A stretch of 64,000 nucleotides of DNA from Streptomyces asoensis (lineage in GTDB: Bacteria > Actinomycetota > Actinomycetes > Streptomycetales > Streptomycetaceae): the NCBI RefSeq assembly GCF_016860545.1, contig NZ_BNEB01000006.1, positions 124,001 to 188,000 of the forward strand. The letters run 5' to 3'. Both the position numbers and the translations under genes were made by a program. The notes below the pieces were generated by a model that saw only the letters and a program-made list of their open reading frames with translations, was not told the DNA's origin and did not search any database. Positions 1 to 8,749 of this stretch are shown here, piece by piece (the first letter of the stretch is position 1; each line of letters starts with the position of its first letter).

Positions 1-2
1 CG

Positions 3-557
3 GCAGGGCCGGCGCTGTTCGCCCCGCTCGTCCTGGGCGTGCCGACCCTGCTCGTCGCCTTCTGGATGGCGCTGGCCGGGGCGCAGGCGTCGACCGTGTT
101 GACGGTGGTGGGGGTGATCGCCGGGCTGGAGTACCTGATCGGCTGGCCGGTGCTGGCCCTTTCCCGGGCCCGCGACATCTGGCGGGTGGAGTTCGCGCCG
201 ACCGGGGTGCCCGCATCCCTGCGGCTCGTCCGGGCCACCGGGCCCGACGACTGGCTGCCCGTCACGACCCTGCGCGAGGTCCGGCTGACACACAAGGTGG
301 AGGAGCCCTACCAGGGGGACCACAAACCGGCCGTCTCCACGCTCACGCTCGAACTCGTCCTGAAGGGAACCCGGGAGCAGCTCACGCTCCCGTCCGGCGG
401 CGACCCGCAACGGCTCACCGACGCGCTGGAAGCCCTGCTCGGCCCGGCCGGGATCGCGGTGGAGCTGCGCACCGAGCGCAGCACGCGCACCCGGCCGCAG
501 CGAAACTCCGTCTGGACCTCCGGCGGTTCGGCCTCGGCCGGCTCGGGCGGCGGCTGA
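3..557 (+). CDS. Membrane protein, 3' part only
   Basis: The reading frame is open from the first bases of the window, so the true start lies upstream. A GTG at 39 is available but sits inside a hydrophobic stretch. What remains is at least one to two membrane segments (the PTLLVAFWMALAG and VLTVVGVIAGLEYLIGW regions). They are followed by a soluble domain of about 100 residues and a Gly/Ser-rich tail. I do not recognise the family; a PH-like or DUF-type soluble domain after a membrane anchor is possible. It ends 12 bases before the phosphatase remnant. Confidence 0.7.
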   Translation, partial: AGPALFAPLVLGVPTLLVAFWMALAGAQASTVLTVVGVIAGLEYLIGWPVLALSRARDIWRVEFAPTGVPASLRLVRATGPDDWLPVTTLREVRLTHKVEEPYQGDHKPAVSTLTLELVLKGTREQLTLPSGGDPQRLTDALEALLGPAGIAVELRTERSTRTRPQRNSVWTSGGSASAGSGGG

Positions 558-569
558 CCCCGGGCTGAG

Positions 570-869
570 ATGGGTGTCTTCGAGCTGCACCCGTCGGGCG
601 CGCTGGCGGCCCGGGCCCCCGAGGAGGCAGCGCGCCGGGCGCTGCTGGGCGAGTGGTCGTACCGCCTGCCAGGCGGCGAGGCCCTCGCCGATGTCGCGCT
701 GCGTGTAAGGGACTTCACCACCGAGCTCGCCCGGACCGTCCACGAACTGCCGCCGGTCCCCGACGCCTCCGTCACGCACTGGCGAGGCGACGGACGCCAC
801 CTGCGGCTGTCCAACTGGGGCCAGATCGCCCACCTCACTGGTCTCCCCCTCGCGGAAGGAACGTCATGA
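570..869 (+). pseudogene. Histidine phosphatase (phosphoglycerate-mutase-like) remnant
   Basis: The 99 residues keep the family signature PGGEALADVALRVRDF and a C-terminal block ending SNWGQIAHLTGLP. The N-terminal half with the catalytic RHG motif is absent. The stretch between RVRDF and PDASVTHW is too short for the second catalytic histidine region, which in relatives reads like a VLLVAHD block. Both catalytic histidines are therefore missing. I infer an N-terminal truncation at the junction with the preceding gene plus an internal in-frame deletion of roughly 25 residues. The frame stays open and overlaps the next gene by ATGA, so it may still be translated, but not as an active phosphatase. 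Confidence 0.7.
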
Positions 870-1165
870 GCGATCAGCAGCACCCCACCGATCCCGTGCT
901 CTCCCGCGTCCAGCGAGTGCCCGGCGGCCTGTACGGCGACGAGCCCTACGAGGCCGCGCTCAGCGACCTGCGGGCGGCCGTCGCCCAAGTGTCCGCGGCG
1001 CTGTCGAGAACCCAAGATCCGTCCGTCAGCGAGTACCTGACGCGCTATCAGGCGGACCTCAACCGCGCCCAGCTCCAGCTGCACCCGCACGGCAGCGCCG
1101 CCCTTGAGCGTGCCCACGCCCTGTGCCGCACGGTGCGCCGCTACCTGACCACCGGGGCGGCGTGA
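866..1165 (+). CDS. Small hypothetical protein
   Basis: It starts at the ATG that overlaps the stop of the phosphatase remnant (ATGA), which suggests translational coupling. It encodes 99 residues, mostly helical, with a conserved-looking RVPGGLYGDEPYEAAL segment and no membrane helix or signal peptide. I do not recognise a domain. Coupling to a decayed phosphatase gene implies the two once formed an operon. Confidence 0.6.
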   Translation: MSDQQHPTDPVLSRVQRVPGGLYGDEPYEAALSDLRAAVAQVSAALSRTQDPSVSEYLTRYQADLNRAQLQLHPHGSAALERAHALCRTVRRYLTTGAA

Positions 1166-1288
1166 GTCCAGTGCCGACCACCGAGGGTCAGCTGCCGCTG
1201 GAGGATATCCGGCACCGATGCTGTGGTCCGGCCGGACGGGGAGCTGGGGTGCGGGCAGGCTCACAGGGCGCCATTGTTTTCTCTTCGA

Positions 1289-3856
1289 TCAGCCCTTCTG
1301 TCCGGTCTTCTCGACCATGCGGGCCAGTTCGATGCGGGAGCGCACGCCCAGCGCTGCGAAGACCTTTCTCAGGTGGTAGTCGACGGTTCGAGTGCTGAGC
1401 GAGAGGGTCAGTGCCACCTCCCGGTTGGTGGCGCCCTCGGCCACGCACCGGGTGATCCGCAGTTGCTGCGGGGTGAGTGCGTCGAGGCCCGGGCCCGGCC
1501 CCGGTGCTCGCCCTGCGCCGCTCTGCGCCACGCCGCCGGCCCGTAGTTCGGCCCGGGTCTGGTCCGCCCAGACGCGTGCGCCGCAGCGTTCGAACCCGAC
1601 CAGGGCTGCGCCGAGTCGGTCGCGTGCCTCGCTCAGCCGGCGGCGTCTGCGCAGCCACTTGCCGTGCAGCAGTTCGGTCCGGGCGCGTTCGAAGTCGCCG
1701 CCGCCGGCCGCGTCGTGCAGGTCGAGCGCGCGGCGGTACAAGGTGTCGGCCCGGTCCGGCGGAGCCAGCAGCGCACGGCAGCGCGTCAGTTGGGCGGGGG
1801 CCTGCGGATCGGCGCCGAATCCGGCCCACCGGGCGAACTCCTCGACGACGTCGGCGACTTCGGTGACGCCGTCGTCGGTCCGTCCGGTCGAGGCAGCAGC
1901 TTCCACGAAGCACGGTACGGCGAGCATCCACACCGCGAAGTGCCCTCTGCGCGGGCCCGGGTGGACGAGTGGCCCGAGGCGGTCCGCGGCTTCCCGGGGG
2001 CGCCCGCCGGCCAGGTCGGCGCGGGCGATCGCCCACTGCGCCAGGGTCGCGGCCTGGACGAGTCCGTGCCGCCGGGCGGTGGCCAGCGCGGTGTCCGCGT
2101 GGGCGGCCACCTCCTCGGGGGTGCCCTCGATCGACGCGGCGAGGGCGAGTACCGCGTGGTGGTGGGCGGCCGTGTTGCGCTGCCCCGTCCGGTGCGCGGC
2201 CCGCAGCCCCTCCTCCGCATGGGTCCTGGCCAGCGCGTGCCGTCCGGCGCGCAGTTCCGCGTAGGCGAGGTACTCCCGGGCCCGCGCGCGGGCCGCGGCG
2301 GTCCCGGGGGTGCCCGCGGCGGCCAGGGCCCGCGCCCCGGCGCGGCGGGCGGCCGCGAGATCGCCAAGCAGCAGGGCGGCAGCGGACGCGCGCAGCGCGG
2401 TGTCCGGCTCGTCGGCCCCGGCCGCACCCGCGGCACCTGCGGCTTCCGCGTCCACGATCAGCCGCCGCAGTGGCCCGGCCGCCTGCGCGAACTTCCCTTC
2501 GAGCAGGGCCCGGAGACCGGCCCGGTATCCGAGGTCTCGGGACAGTTCGGTGCGATTCCGTGCGTCCGGGGCCGGGGCCTGGGCCTGGGCCTGGGCCGAG
2601 GCCGGAGTTGGGGGGTGCGCCGCGGGCCGGGGGGTGTCGGCTGTGGTCAGGGCGTGTAAGCAGCCCTGGGCGTCGCCCGCTGCCCAGGCGGCGTCGACCG
2701 CGGCCAGCAGGGCCGACTCGGACTTGTGTGGGGACGACTCGGCGAGCAGGCGGGCCGCCAGGAGCAGGGAGGCTCTGGCCTCGTCGACCGCGCCGTCGTA
2801 CAGGACCACCGTGCCGCGTATCAGTTCGGCGCGGCCGCGCAGCGCCGTGGGTGCGGCACTGTCCCGGGCGCGGTCGAGCAGGCGCAGGGCCCGGTGCGTG
2901 CGGCCGGTGTGCAGGGCCTGTTCGGCTGCGGCCGTGTACCACTGCGCGCGCCGGGTGCCGTCGTCGGTGAGGTCGGCGGCGTGGGTGTAGGCCGCGCACC
3001 GCAGGTTCCGGGGGTGTGTCCGGTCGTCGGCCGCCGCGGCCAGTGCGGTGGCCGTCCCGGGCCCGGGCGCGGCGGTGGACCGGGCGCGGTGCAGCAGGAC
3101 GGGCAGGCCGGTGGATCCCGTCTCCTCCAAGGCCCGGGCCAGCGCGTGGTGCGCGGCCCGGCGCCGCTCGGGCCGCGCGTCCGCGTACACCGCGCGGCGC
3201 AGCAGATCGCTGTGGAAGCCGACCTCGGCGTCGGTGCGGACGAGCAGTTCGGGCAGTGGGCCGATGGAGTGGGCGGACTGTGCGCCGGGAGGTGTCCCCC
3301 GCAGTTGTTCCGCCGCCCGCCGGGCGAGCGTCAGGGCGATCCGGGCGTCCTGCGTGTCGTGCGCGTACCGGACGGCCGCCGCGACCGTCAGCAGCAGGTC
3401 CTCCTGCGCGGGGGTGCACCCGGTCAGGAAGTGGCCGGCGAGGCCGGTCAGCAGCTCGGCGTCGGCCGGTGGAGCGGGCAGCCGGCGGTGACCGCGGATC
3501 TGGGCGGGCGACAGCCGGCGGACCATTCCCAGCAGCAGCGCCGGGCTGCCCTCGGCCGCGTCCACCAGGTCGTCGCGGACCGCCCGGTCGAGGGCCCCGT
3601 CCGTCGCCTCGTCCAGGAGCGTGGCCGCCTCGTCCGGGGAGAGCGGGTCGACGCGCACCACCGGCGCGCCGAGAGCACGCAGCAGGGCGCGCAGACCGCC
3701 GAGGGGTACGGCCGAAGCGACCGGGTCGGCCCGCACACCGACCACGTACGCGGCCGGGTATGCGCGGGCGGCGCGGGCCAGGAACGCCGTGCGGCCGCAG
3801 CCGGGTTCACCGGTCACCACCCGCACACCGCCGCCGTGGGTCGTCTGTCCGCTCAT
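1289..3856 (-). CDS. LAL-type LuxR family transcriptional regulator
   Basis: A protein of about 855 residues. A C-terminal LuxR/GerE helix-turn-helix is clear in the last 65 residues (LTPQQLRITRCVAEGATN, then REVALTLSLSTRTVDYHLRK). The N-terminus carries a Walker-A-like GEPGCGRT, with Arg where Lys is usual, so ATP binding may be altered. The middle is an alanine-rich array of TPR-like helices. These large ATP-binding LuxR proteins usually activate nearby operons in response to a ligand. I chose the ATG at 3856 because it sits just before the conserved N-terminus; the upstream in-frame start lacks a ribosome site. A short AQAQAQAP repeat (about 2568-2600) lies in a linker. Confidence 0.85.
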   Translation of the reverse strand: MSGQTTHGGGVRVVTGEPGCGRTAFLARAARAYPAAYVVGVRADPVASAVPLGGLRALLRALGAPVVRVDPLSPDEAATLLDEATDGALDRAVRDDLVDAAEGSPALLLGMVRRLSPAQIRGHRRLPAPPADAELLTGLAGHFLTGCTPAQEDLLLTVAAAVRYAHDTQDARIALTLARRAAEQLRGTPPGAQSAHSIGPLPELLVRTDAEVGFHSDLLRRAVYADARPERRRAAHHALARALEETGSTGLPVLLHRARSTAAPGPGTATALAAAADDRTHPRNLRCAAYTHAADLTDDGTRRAQWYTAAAEQALHTGRTHRALRLLDRARDSAAPTALRGRAELIRGTVVLYDGAVDEARASLLLAARLLAESSPHKSESALLAAVDAAWAAGDAQGCLHALTTADTPRPAAHPPTPASAQAQAQAPAPDARNRTELSRDLGYRAGLRALLEGKFAQAAGPLRRLIVDAEAAGAAGAAGADEPDTALRASAAALLLGDLAAARRAGARALAAAGTPGTAAARARAREYLAYAELRAGRHALARTHAEEGLRAAHRTGQRNTAAHHHAVLALAASIEGTPEEVAAHADTALATARRHGLVQAATLAQWAIARADLAGGRPREAADRLGPLVHPGPRRGHFAVWMLAVPCFVEAAASTGRTDDGVTEVADVVEEFARWAGFGADPQAPAQLTRCRALLAPPDRADTLYRRALDLHDAAGGGDFERARTELLHGKWLRRRRRLSEARDRLGAALVGFERCGARVWADQTRAELRAGGVAQSGAGRAPGPGPGLDALTPQQLRITRCVAEGATNREVALTLSLSTRTVDYHLRKVFAALGVRSRIELARMVEKTGQKG

Positions 3857-4093
3857 TCCCGTGACGGTACGTACGGGTAGCGGGCTGCGGAAGCCGTGCG
3901 ACCGGTTCGGCGCCAGCGTCGCCGCGGGCTGTTCCGGGCCTGCCACCTGGGGGTTCGTGTGCGACGGCGGTGGCAGACCTTGTGCCGGATCCCAATGGCC
4001 GCCGCCGCGCCGCGTGCACCGGCACAGCGACGGCGGCGGCGGCCACTGCGGCTGCTGCTGCGCCGGTGGCGGTGCCGTTCTCCTCGCGTCGTC

Positions 4094-5041
4094 TCAGGAC
4101 GTGTGCGGGCAGTTGCCCCGGTACTCGTCGATCGTCGTGCTCGGCCGCGGGAGCGGGCACAGGAACTGCTCGTAGCGCGTGTCGTTGTCGATGAAGCGCT
4201 TCAGCCACGAGATGCCGTACTTCGCGATCGTCGTGTTCGAGGAGTTGGGGGTGAAGTGGGTGGCGTTGTTCAGCTCCAGGTAGGCGCGGTCCAGGGAGGA
4301 CGGCAGGCTGGTGTAGAACGGCTCGGCGTGGGTGGCGACGGGGGCGACGGTGTCGCCGTCGGAGCCGACGATCAGTGTGGGTGTGGTGATCTCGGGCCAG
4401 GTCTTGTCGAGGTTCCACGGCGTCAGCGGGATCGCGGCCTGGAGGGAGGGCCTCGCCTTCGCGGCTTCCAGGCTGCCGCCGCCGCCCATCGAGTGGCCCA
4501 TGACGCCGAGGCGGCTGCTGTCGACGCGGGTGCGCACGGAGCTGACCTGGGTGAGGTGGTCCAGGGCGGCGAGCAGCTGACGGCCGCGGGAGTCGGGCTG
4601 GTCCAGTGTGGTGAGGGTGTCGATGGTGAAGACGACGAAGCCCTGGGACGCCAGCCGCGGGCCGAGCCAGGCGAGGGAGGACTGAGTGGCGGTGTAGCCG
4701 GGCGCGACGGCGATCGCGCCGAAGGTGCCGTCGGCCGTGCTGGTCGGGTAGTAGATCGTGCCGCCGCCGAAGCCGGTCACGGCGAGCGGGGAGACGGTGG
4801 TCTGGGACACCGCGTACGGACCGCGCAGTGCCTCGATGCTCGCGGTGGTCGGCGCGGGGCCGCGCTCGTAGGGGTTGTCCGCCGCCTGTGCGCCGGGGCC
4901 GCTGAGTGTGGTGAGGCCGACGACGGCGGCGACCGCCGTGGCGAGCCGGGCGAGCTGTCCCGACCCGGGGAGGTGGGACCTGCGGTGGGGGGAGCCGGTG
5001 GAGACGCGGTGGGGCGCACCGGTGCGCATGGGAAGCTGCAC
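4094..5041 (-). CDS. Secreted cutinase / PET-hydrolase-family polyester hydrolase
   Basis: Closely matches the actinomycete cutinases (Thermobifida Cut2, LCC) that hydrolyse cutin, polyesters and often PET. The mature protein begins ADNPYERGP after a signal peptide ending GAQA. The nucleophile is Ser184 in GHSMGGG, the acid is Asp in SDGDTVAPV, the base is His in NATHFTPN. The oxyanion Tyr is in PGYT and the aromatic clamp in LTPW. Two C-terminal cysteines (FLCP, GNCP) match the conserved disulfide. The GTG at 5041 is preferred: GAGAGGA lies 9 bases upstream, while the ATG at 5029 has no site. About 315 residues, normal for the family. It should act outside the cell on polyesters; activity on plastic is inference. 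Confidence 0.9.
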   Translation of the reverse strand: MQLPMRTGAPHRVSTGSPHRRSHLPGSGQLARLATAVAAVVGLTTLSGPGAQAADNPYERGPAPTTASIEALRGPYAVSQTTVSPLAVTGFGGGTIYYPTSTADGTFGAIAVAPGYTATQSSLAWLGPRLASQGFVVFTIDTLTTLDQPDSRGRQLLAALDHLTQVSSVRTRVDSSRLGVMGHSMGGGGSLEAAKARPSLQAAIPLTPWNLDKTWPEITTPTLIVGSDGDTVAPVATHAEPFYTSLPSSLDRAYLELNNATHFTPNSSNTTIAKYGISWLKRFIDNDTRYEQFLCPLPRPSTTIDEYRGNCPHTS

Positions 5042-5132
5042 GACGAGTCGTCCTCTCGGTCGGGCGGGCCGCGAGGGGCGCCGCCGCTGGACTGGCGGTG
5101 CCACTGTCGGGGTCCGACCGGTGCGTGGGGAT

Positions 5133-5146
5133 CGGTGATGTCACCG
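5133..5146. promoter_or_regulatory. Palindrome upstream of the cutinase gene
   Basis: CGGTGATGTCACCG has perfect 6-base arms about 90 bases upstream of the cutinase start, between it and the esterase gene. It could be a repressor operator; the cognate protein is unknown. Confidence 0.35.
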
Positions 5147-5295
5147 GTCTCACGGTTTTTCACCGGAAGGGACCTTCCGCTCGTCCTCGGCCCGGTCCCG
5201 AGGACGTAGGGCCTCCGGTGGAGCGGACCTCATCGGCGGCCTCGACGGCCGCGCCCCTTGGCCTGCGGCGGCAAGATCTTCGACGGCAAGAGCTG

Positions 5296-6282
5296 TCACG
5301 TCAAAGGCTGCACCTGTGCTGCGCGGTTCGTGGGCAGGAGCCGGGCGAGCCAGTCGGTGCGGGTTCGGCGGGCTGTGGCCGAGAGGTGTGCCTGCGGGTA
5401 CAGGGCGTCGAATCCGTGGAAGCCGCCTGCCCAGACGTGGAGTTCGGCCTGGCCGCCGGCTGCCCAGATGCGGGTGGCGTAGTCGGTGTCCTCGTCTCGG
5501 AAGACTTCGGCGGAGCCGGTGTCGATGTAGGTGGTCGGCAGGCCGGCGAGGTCGTCGGCCAGGGCGGGTGAGACGTATGCGGGTACCTCGTCGTCGGTGA
5601 GGTCGCCGAGGAGGCAGCGCCATCCGAATCCGTTCATCTCGCGGGTCCAGACGCCGGGCCCGTCGGAGTACTGGAGGCTGGAGGTGGTGGTGTTGCGGTG
5701 GTCGAGCATGGGGCCGATCAGGACCTGGGCGGCGATCGTCGGGGTGCCGAGGTCGCGGGCCAGCAGGGTGACGCCGGCGGCGAGGCCGCCGCCCGCGCTG
5801 GCGCCTGCGACGATGATCCGGGCGGGGTCGATGCCCAGCTCTTCGCAGTGTTCGGCGATCCAGAGCAGTCCTCGGTAACAGTCGTCGACCGGGATACTGC
5901 CGGTGGCCTCGGGTGCGAGGCGGTAGTCGACCGAGACCACGACGGCGCCGAACTCGTCGAGCCACTCCAGTGGGATGTCGATCTGTGAGAAGCGGTCACC
6001 CATGACCATCCCGCCGCCGTGCATCCAGTAGACGCAGGGTGCGGCGGCGGTGCGGTCGGTGTTCGCGGGGCTGAAGACGGACAAGGGGATCGTGGTGCCG
6101 TCCGGACTCGCAGCGGTGACTTCGCGCCGGTCGATCGCTCGGCCTTCGAGGAGGGGTTCGACGGGTGTCGAGGAGAAGGGGCGTACCTGCGCCAGCACTT
6201 CCGGGCTGAGGTGAGACATCAGCGGCATGTCGGCCAGGAGTTCACGCAGTTCGGGGTCGAGGGCGGGTCGTGCCGTGGTCAT
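5296..6282 (-). CDS. HSL-family alpha/beta hydrolase (esterase)
   Basis: A 328-residue hormone-sensitive-lipase family esterase. The HGGG oxyanion motif is in WMHGGGMVMGD. The nucleophile Ser is in GASAGGG and the catalytic His in GGFHGFD. An acidic residue in the GSAEVFRDED segment probably completes the triad. No signal peptide, so it is cytoplasmic. The ATG at 6282 has GAAAGG upstream. It probably hydrolyses small aliphatic esters or carries out carboxyl-ester detoxification. It follows the small monooxygenase gene on the same strand by about 120 bases, so the two likely form one unit controlled from the AraC promoter region. Confidence 0.88.
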   Translation of the reverse strand: MTTARPALDPELRELLADMPLMSHLSPEVLAQVRPFSSTPVEPLLEGRAIDRREVTAASPDGTTIPLSVFSPANTDRTAAAPCVYWMHGGGMVMGDRFSQIDIPLEWLDEFGAVVVSVDYRLAPEATGSIPVDDCYRGLLWIAEHCEELGIDPARIIVAGASAGGGLAAGVTLLARDLGTPTIAAQVLIGPMLDHRNTTTSSLQYSDGPGVWTREMNGFGWRCLLGDLTDDEVPAYVSPALADDLAGLPTTYIDTGSAEVFRDEDTDYATRIWAAGGQAELHVWAGGFHGFDALYPQAHLSATARRTRTDWLARLLPTNRAAQVQPLT

Positions 6283-6401
6283 GGTGGTCGCTGCCTTTCG
6301 CGGGTGGTGGCGGGACGTGGGACGAGGAGGGGGGCGCCTTGGCGGGCACCGTGGCGGCAGGGGCTTGGGGCTGGGGGGTGGGGGGTGGGGTGTTCGGTGG
6401 G

Positions 6402-6719
6402 TCAGAAGGCGGTCCTGCCGCGGACCGGCACGTAGTCGGTGTACTCGGACTCCTTGGCCAGCAGTGCGCCGATCTGCGCCACGATGGCCCGGGCGGCCTC
6501 GCCGGCGAAGATCCGGTGGTGATCGTCCTGGCTGGTCCAGCCCTCGGTGACGTGGACGACGTCGGGGGCGGACGCGGAACGGGAGACGAGGTAGACCACG
6601 CAGTGCTCGCTCGCGCCGGGGCTGCCTTCGTGCAGGCCGGTCAGCAGCAGGTCGACGAGCCGGTCGCCCATTCCGGGCCGGGCGGTCAGCGTGGCGTTGA
6701 AGCCGTATGCGGCAATCAT
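6402..6719 (-). CDS. Antibiotic-biosynthesis-monooxygenase-fold quinol monooxygenase
   Basis: A 105-residue ABM-domain protein. It begins MIAAYGFNATLTARPGM and keeps the family's VVYLVSRSA and HVTEGWTSQDDHHR beta-strand blocks. Members act as dimeric cofactor-free oxygenases on quinols or phenolic substrates. The ATG at 6719 has GAAGG about 6 bases upstream; an upstream in-frame extension lacks this site. It is first gene of the unit with the esterase and is divergent from the AraC regulator. A 17-bp motif at 6750-6766 lies 31 bases before its start. Confidence 0.8.
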   Translation of the reverse strand: MIAAYGFNATLTARPGMGDRLVDLLLTGLHEGSPGASEHCVVYLVSRSASAPDVVHVTEGWTSQDDHHRIFAGEAARAIVAQIGALLAKESEYTDYVPVRGRTAF

Positions 6720-6749
6720 GGCGGCCTTCTTTCTGCGTTGATGGAGTGA

Positions 6750-6766
6750 GGTGATTCCATTCAATC
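6750..6766 (-). promoter_or_regulatory. Putative AraC-regulator site, copy 1
   Basis: Read on the minus strand this is GATTGAATGGAATCACC. It differs at only two positions from a 17-mer at 7830-7846 upstream of the SDR gene. Both copies point toward the gene they precede and flank the AraC gene, so I infer an AraC-type asymmetric binding site. Confidence 0.55.
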
Positions 6767-6864
6767 GCCGTGACCTGCGAAAACGTTAGATCGATGCTCG
6801 CTGGTACTTGCACGATCCTCGCGCGCACGGGAATTTCAGCACGGAGCGGTGCTGCAATGGACGC

Positions 6865-7758
6865 ATGCACCTCGAAGAGTTCCGCACCCTGCTGGCCCGG
6901 CATGCCCGGCCCGACTGGACCACCGCCATCGACGGCGTCCTCATCTCCAGGGTCGAGCGGCCGGATCCGCCGGCGCCCTCGATGTCCGGCACGGTGCTCG
7001 CCGTCATCGCCCAGGGCGCCAAACGCCTTGCGCTGGGCGACCGGGTCTACGCGTACGGTGCCGGGCAGTACCTCGTCGCATCCGTCGACCTGCCCGTCAC
7101 CGGACAGTTCACCCAGGCCGCCCCCGAGCAGCCGGCCCTCGGCTTCGGCCTCACGCTGGAACCGTCCGCCGTGGCCGAACTGCTGCTGCAAGCCCGTCCC
7201 GGCGACATCCCCCGCCCCGCCGCAGGCACTCCGTCCGCGATCGCCGTCAGCGACGCCTCGCCCGCGTTGCTCGACGCGGTGGTCCGGCTGCTGCGCCTGC
7301 TCGACGAGCCCGGCGACCGCGCCGTACTGGCCCCCCTGATCAAACGCGAGATCCTGTGGCGCCTGATCACCGGCGAGCAGGGCGCGACGGTGCGCCAGCT
7401 CGGCCTCGCCGACAGCGGCCTCAGCCACGTGTCCCGGGCCGTGCGCTGGATCCGCGAGCACTACGCCGAGCCCTTCCGGGTCGAGGACGTGGCGCGGCTG
7501 TCCGGGATGAGCGTCTCCGCGTTCTACCGCAACTTCCAGGCGGTGACCGCGCTGAGCCCCATCCAGTTCCAGAAGCAGATCCGGCTCCAGGAGGCCCGGC
7601 TGCTGCTCGCCACCCACCCGGGCGACGTCACCGGAGTCGGCCACCGCGTCGGCTACGACAACCCGTCACAGTTCAGCCGCGAGTACCGCCGCCAGTTCGG
7701 CGCACCCCCGAGCCGGGACGCGGCCCGCCTGCGGAGCACCGCAGGCGTCCTTCCTTGA
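6865..7758 (+). CDS. AraC family transcriptional regulator
   Basis: A 297-residue regulator with an AraC N-terminal cupin-like domain (about residues 20-160) of the type found next to oxidoreductase genes. It has a C-terminal double helix-turn-helix (about residues 190-285; RVEDVARLSGMSVSAFYRNF and HRVGYDNPSQFSREYRR). The ATG at 6865 opens the conserved MHLEEFRTLLARHA; a weaker in-frame ATG at 6808 has no ribosome site. It lies between the divergent monooxygenase/esterase unit and the co-directional SDR gene, and matching 17-bp motifs precede both. It likely activates these detoxification-type enzymes in response to a small ligand. Confidence 0.9.
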   Translation: MHLEEFRTLLARHARPDWTTAIDGVLISRVERPDPPAPSMSGTVLAVIAQGAKRLALGDRVYAYGAGQYLVASVDLPVTGQFTQAAPEQPALGFGLTLEPSAVAELLLQARPGDIPRPAAGTPSAIAVSDASPALLDAVVRLLRLLDEPGDRAVLAPLIKREILWRLITGEQGATVRQLGLADSGLSHVSRAVRWIREHYAEPFRVEDVARLSGMSVSAFYRNFQAVTALSPIQFQKQIRLQEARLLLATHPGDVTGVGHRVGYDNPSQFSREYRRQFGAPPSRDAARLRSTAGVLP

Positions 7759-7829
7759 GCGGACGGACAGTTGGGGAGGATCGTGCAAGACGAAGCGACG
7801 ATCATTGTACTGTTTCAGCAGGTCAGAGC

Positions 7830-7846
7830 GATTCAATGGGATCACC
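7830..7846 (+). promoter_or_regulatory. Putative AraC-regulator site, copy 2
   Basis: GATTCAATGGGATCACC, 15 of 17 bases identical to the minus-strand motif at 6750-6766, lies about 70 bases before the SDR start. The repetition on both sides of one AraC gene supports a shared regulator. Confidence 0.55.
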
Positions 7847-7914
7847 GGTTCTTCCGCGGGGCAGAAAAATGCCTGTCCATCCGCGGATCCCCCTCCATCG
7901 CTAAGGACTACCGC

Positions 7915-8664
7915 ATGAAGACAGTTCTGATCACTGGCGCCTCGTCCGGATACGGACGGGAGACCGCCCTGTACTTCCACTCGCAGGGGTGGAACGTCAT
8001 CGCCGCGATGCGCACTGCGCGCGCGGGCGTCCTGCCCGAGTCTGACCGGCTCCGCGTCGTCGAGCTCGACGTGACCGAGCCCCGGACCATCACCGCCGCG
8101 TTCGAGGCGGCCGGGCCCATCGACGTCCTGGTCAACAACGCGGGCGTGCCGTCGATCGGCGTGTTCGAGGGCACCCCCATGGCCCGGGTGCGGGAAGTCT
8201 TCGAAACCAACACGTTCGGCGTGATGGCGACGACGCAGGCGGTGCTGCCCCAGTTCCGCGAGCGCGGCTCCGGCGTAGTGGTCAACGTGACCTCCAGCGT
8301 GGTGCTGGGCCACATGCCGCTCTCGGCCGTCTACAAGGCGAGCAAGATGGCCGTCGAGGGGTTCACCGCATCCCTCGCGCTCGAGCTCGCGGCCTTCGGT
8401 GTGCAGGCCAAGACGGTCCAGCCGGGCGCCTGCCTGACGACGAACTTCGCGGCCAACGCGACGAAGGGCGCCTCGCTGGACGAGCTGGTCCCGGCGCCCT
8501 ACGCACCGTGGGCGAAGAAGGCCATGGGCGACTTCACGGGCCAGGACCTGTTCACCAAGGAGAGCGACGTCGCCGAGACAGTGTGGCGAGCCGTGCACGA
8601 CACGACCGGCCAGCTGCGCTTCCCCGCCGGCCCCGACGCGGTCTCGCTCGCCCAGGCGAGGTGA
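7915..8664 (+). CDS. Short-chain dehydrogenase/reductase (SDR)
   Basis: A 249-residue classical SDR. It has the nucleotide-binding TGASSGYGRE, the NNAG motif, the catalytic Ser in NVTSSVV and the Tyr/Lys pair in YKASK. It should be an NAD(P)-dependent oxidoreductase for an alcohol or ketone; the substrate is unknown. The ATG at 7915 has AAGGA 7 bases upstream. It follows the AraC gene and carries the same upstream motif as the esterase/monooxygenase unit, so I infer membership of that regulon. Confidence 0.9.
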   Translation: MKTVLITGASSGYGRETALYFHSQGWNVIAAMRTARAGVLPESDRLRVVELDVTEPRTITAAFEAAGPIDVLVNNAGVPSIGVFEGTPMARVREVFETNTFGVMATTQAVLPQFRERGSGVVVNVTSSVVLGHMPLSAVYKASKMAVEGFTASLALELAAFGVQAKTVQPGACLTTNFAANATKGASLDELVPAPYAPWAKKAMGDFTGQDLFTKESDVAETVWRAVHDTTGQLRFPAGPDAVSLAQAR

Positions 8665-8749
8665 TCAGCCCATCAGTACGTCAGGGAGGGCTTTCGAGGC
8701 CCCCTCGGATCGGTCACCATAGGGGTCCGTCGGCGATCCGAGGGTGGGG

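Noticed and set aside
1188..3419. Second large minus-strand frame overlapping the LuxR gene
   Set aside because: Arg/Pro-rich shadow; the other frame has a clear LuxR helix-turn-helix and a Walker-like motif.
6283..7644. Minus-strand frame extending the HSL esterase to 782 residues
   Set aside because: The extension is antisense to the monooxygenase gap and the AraC gene; the esterase starts cleanly at ATG 6282 with a ribosome site.
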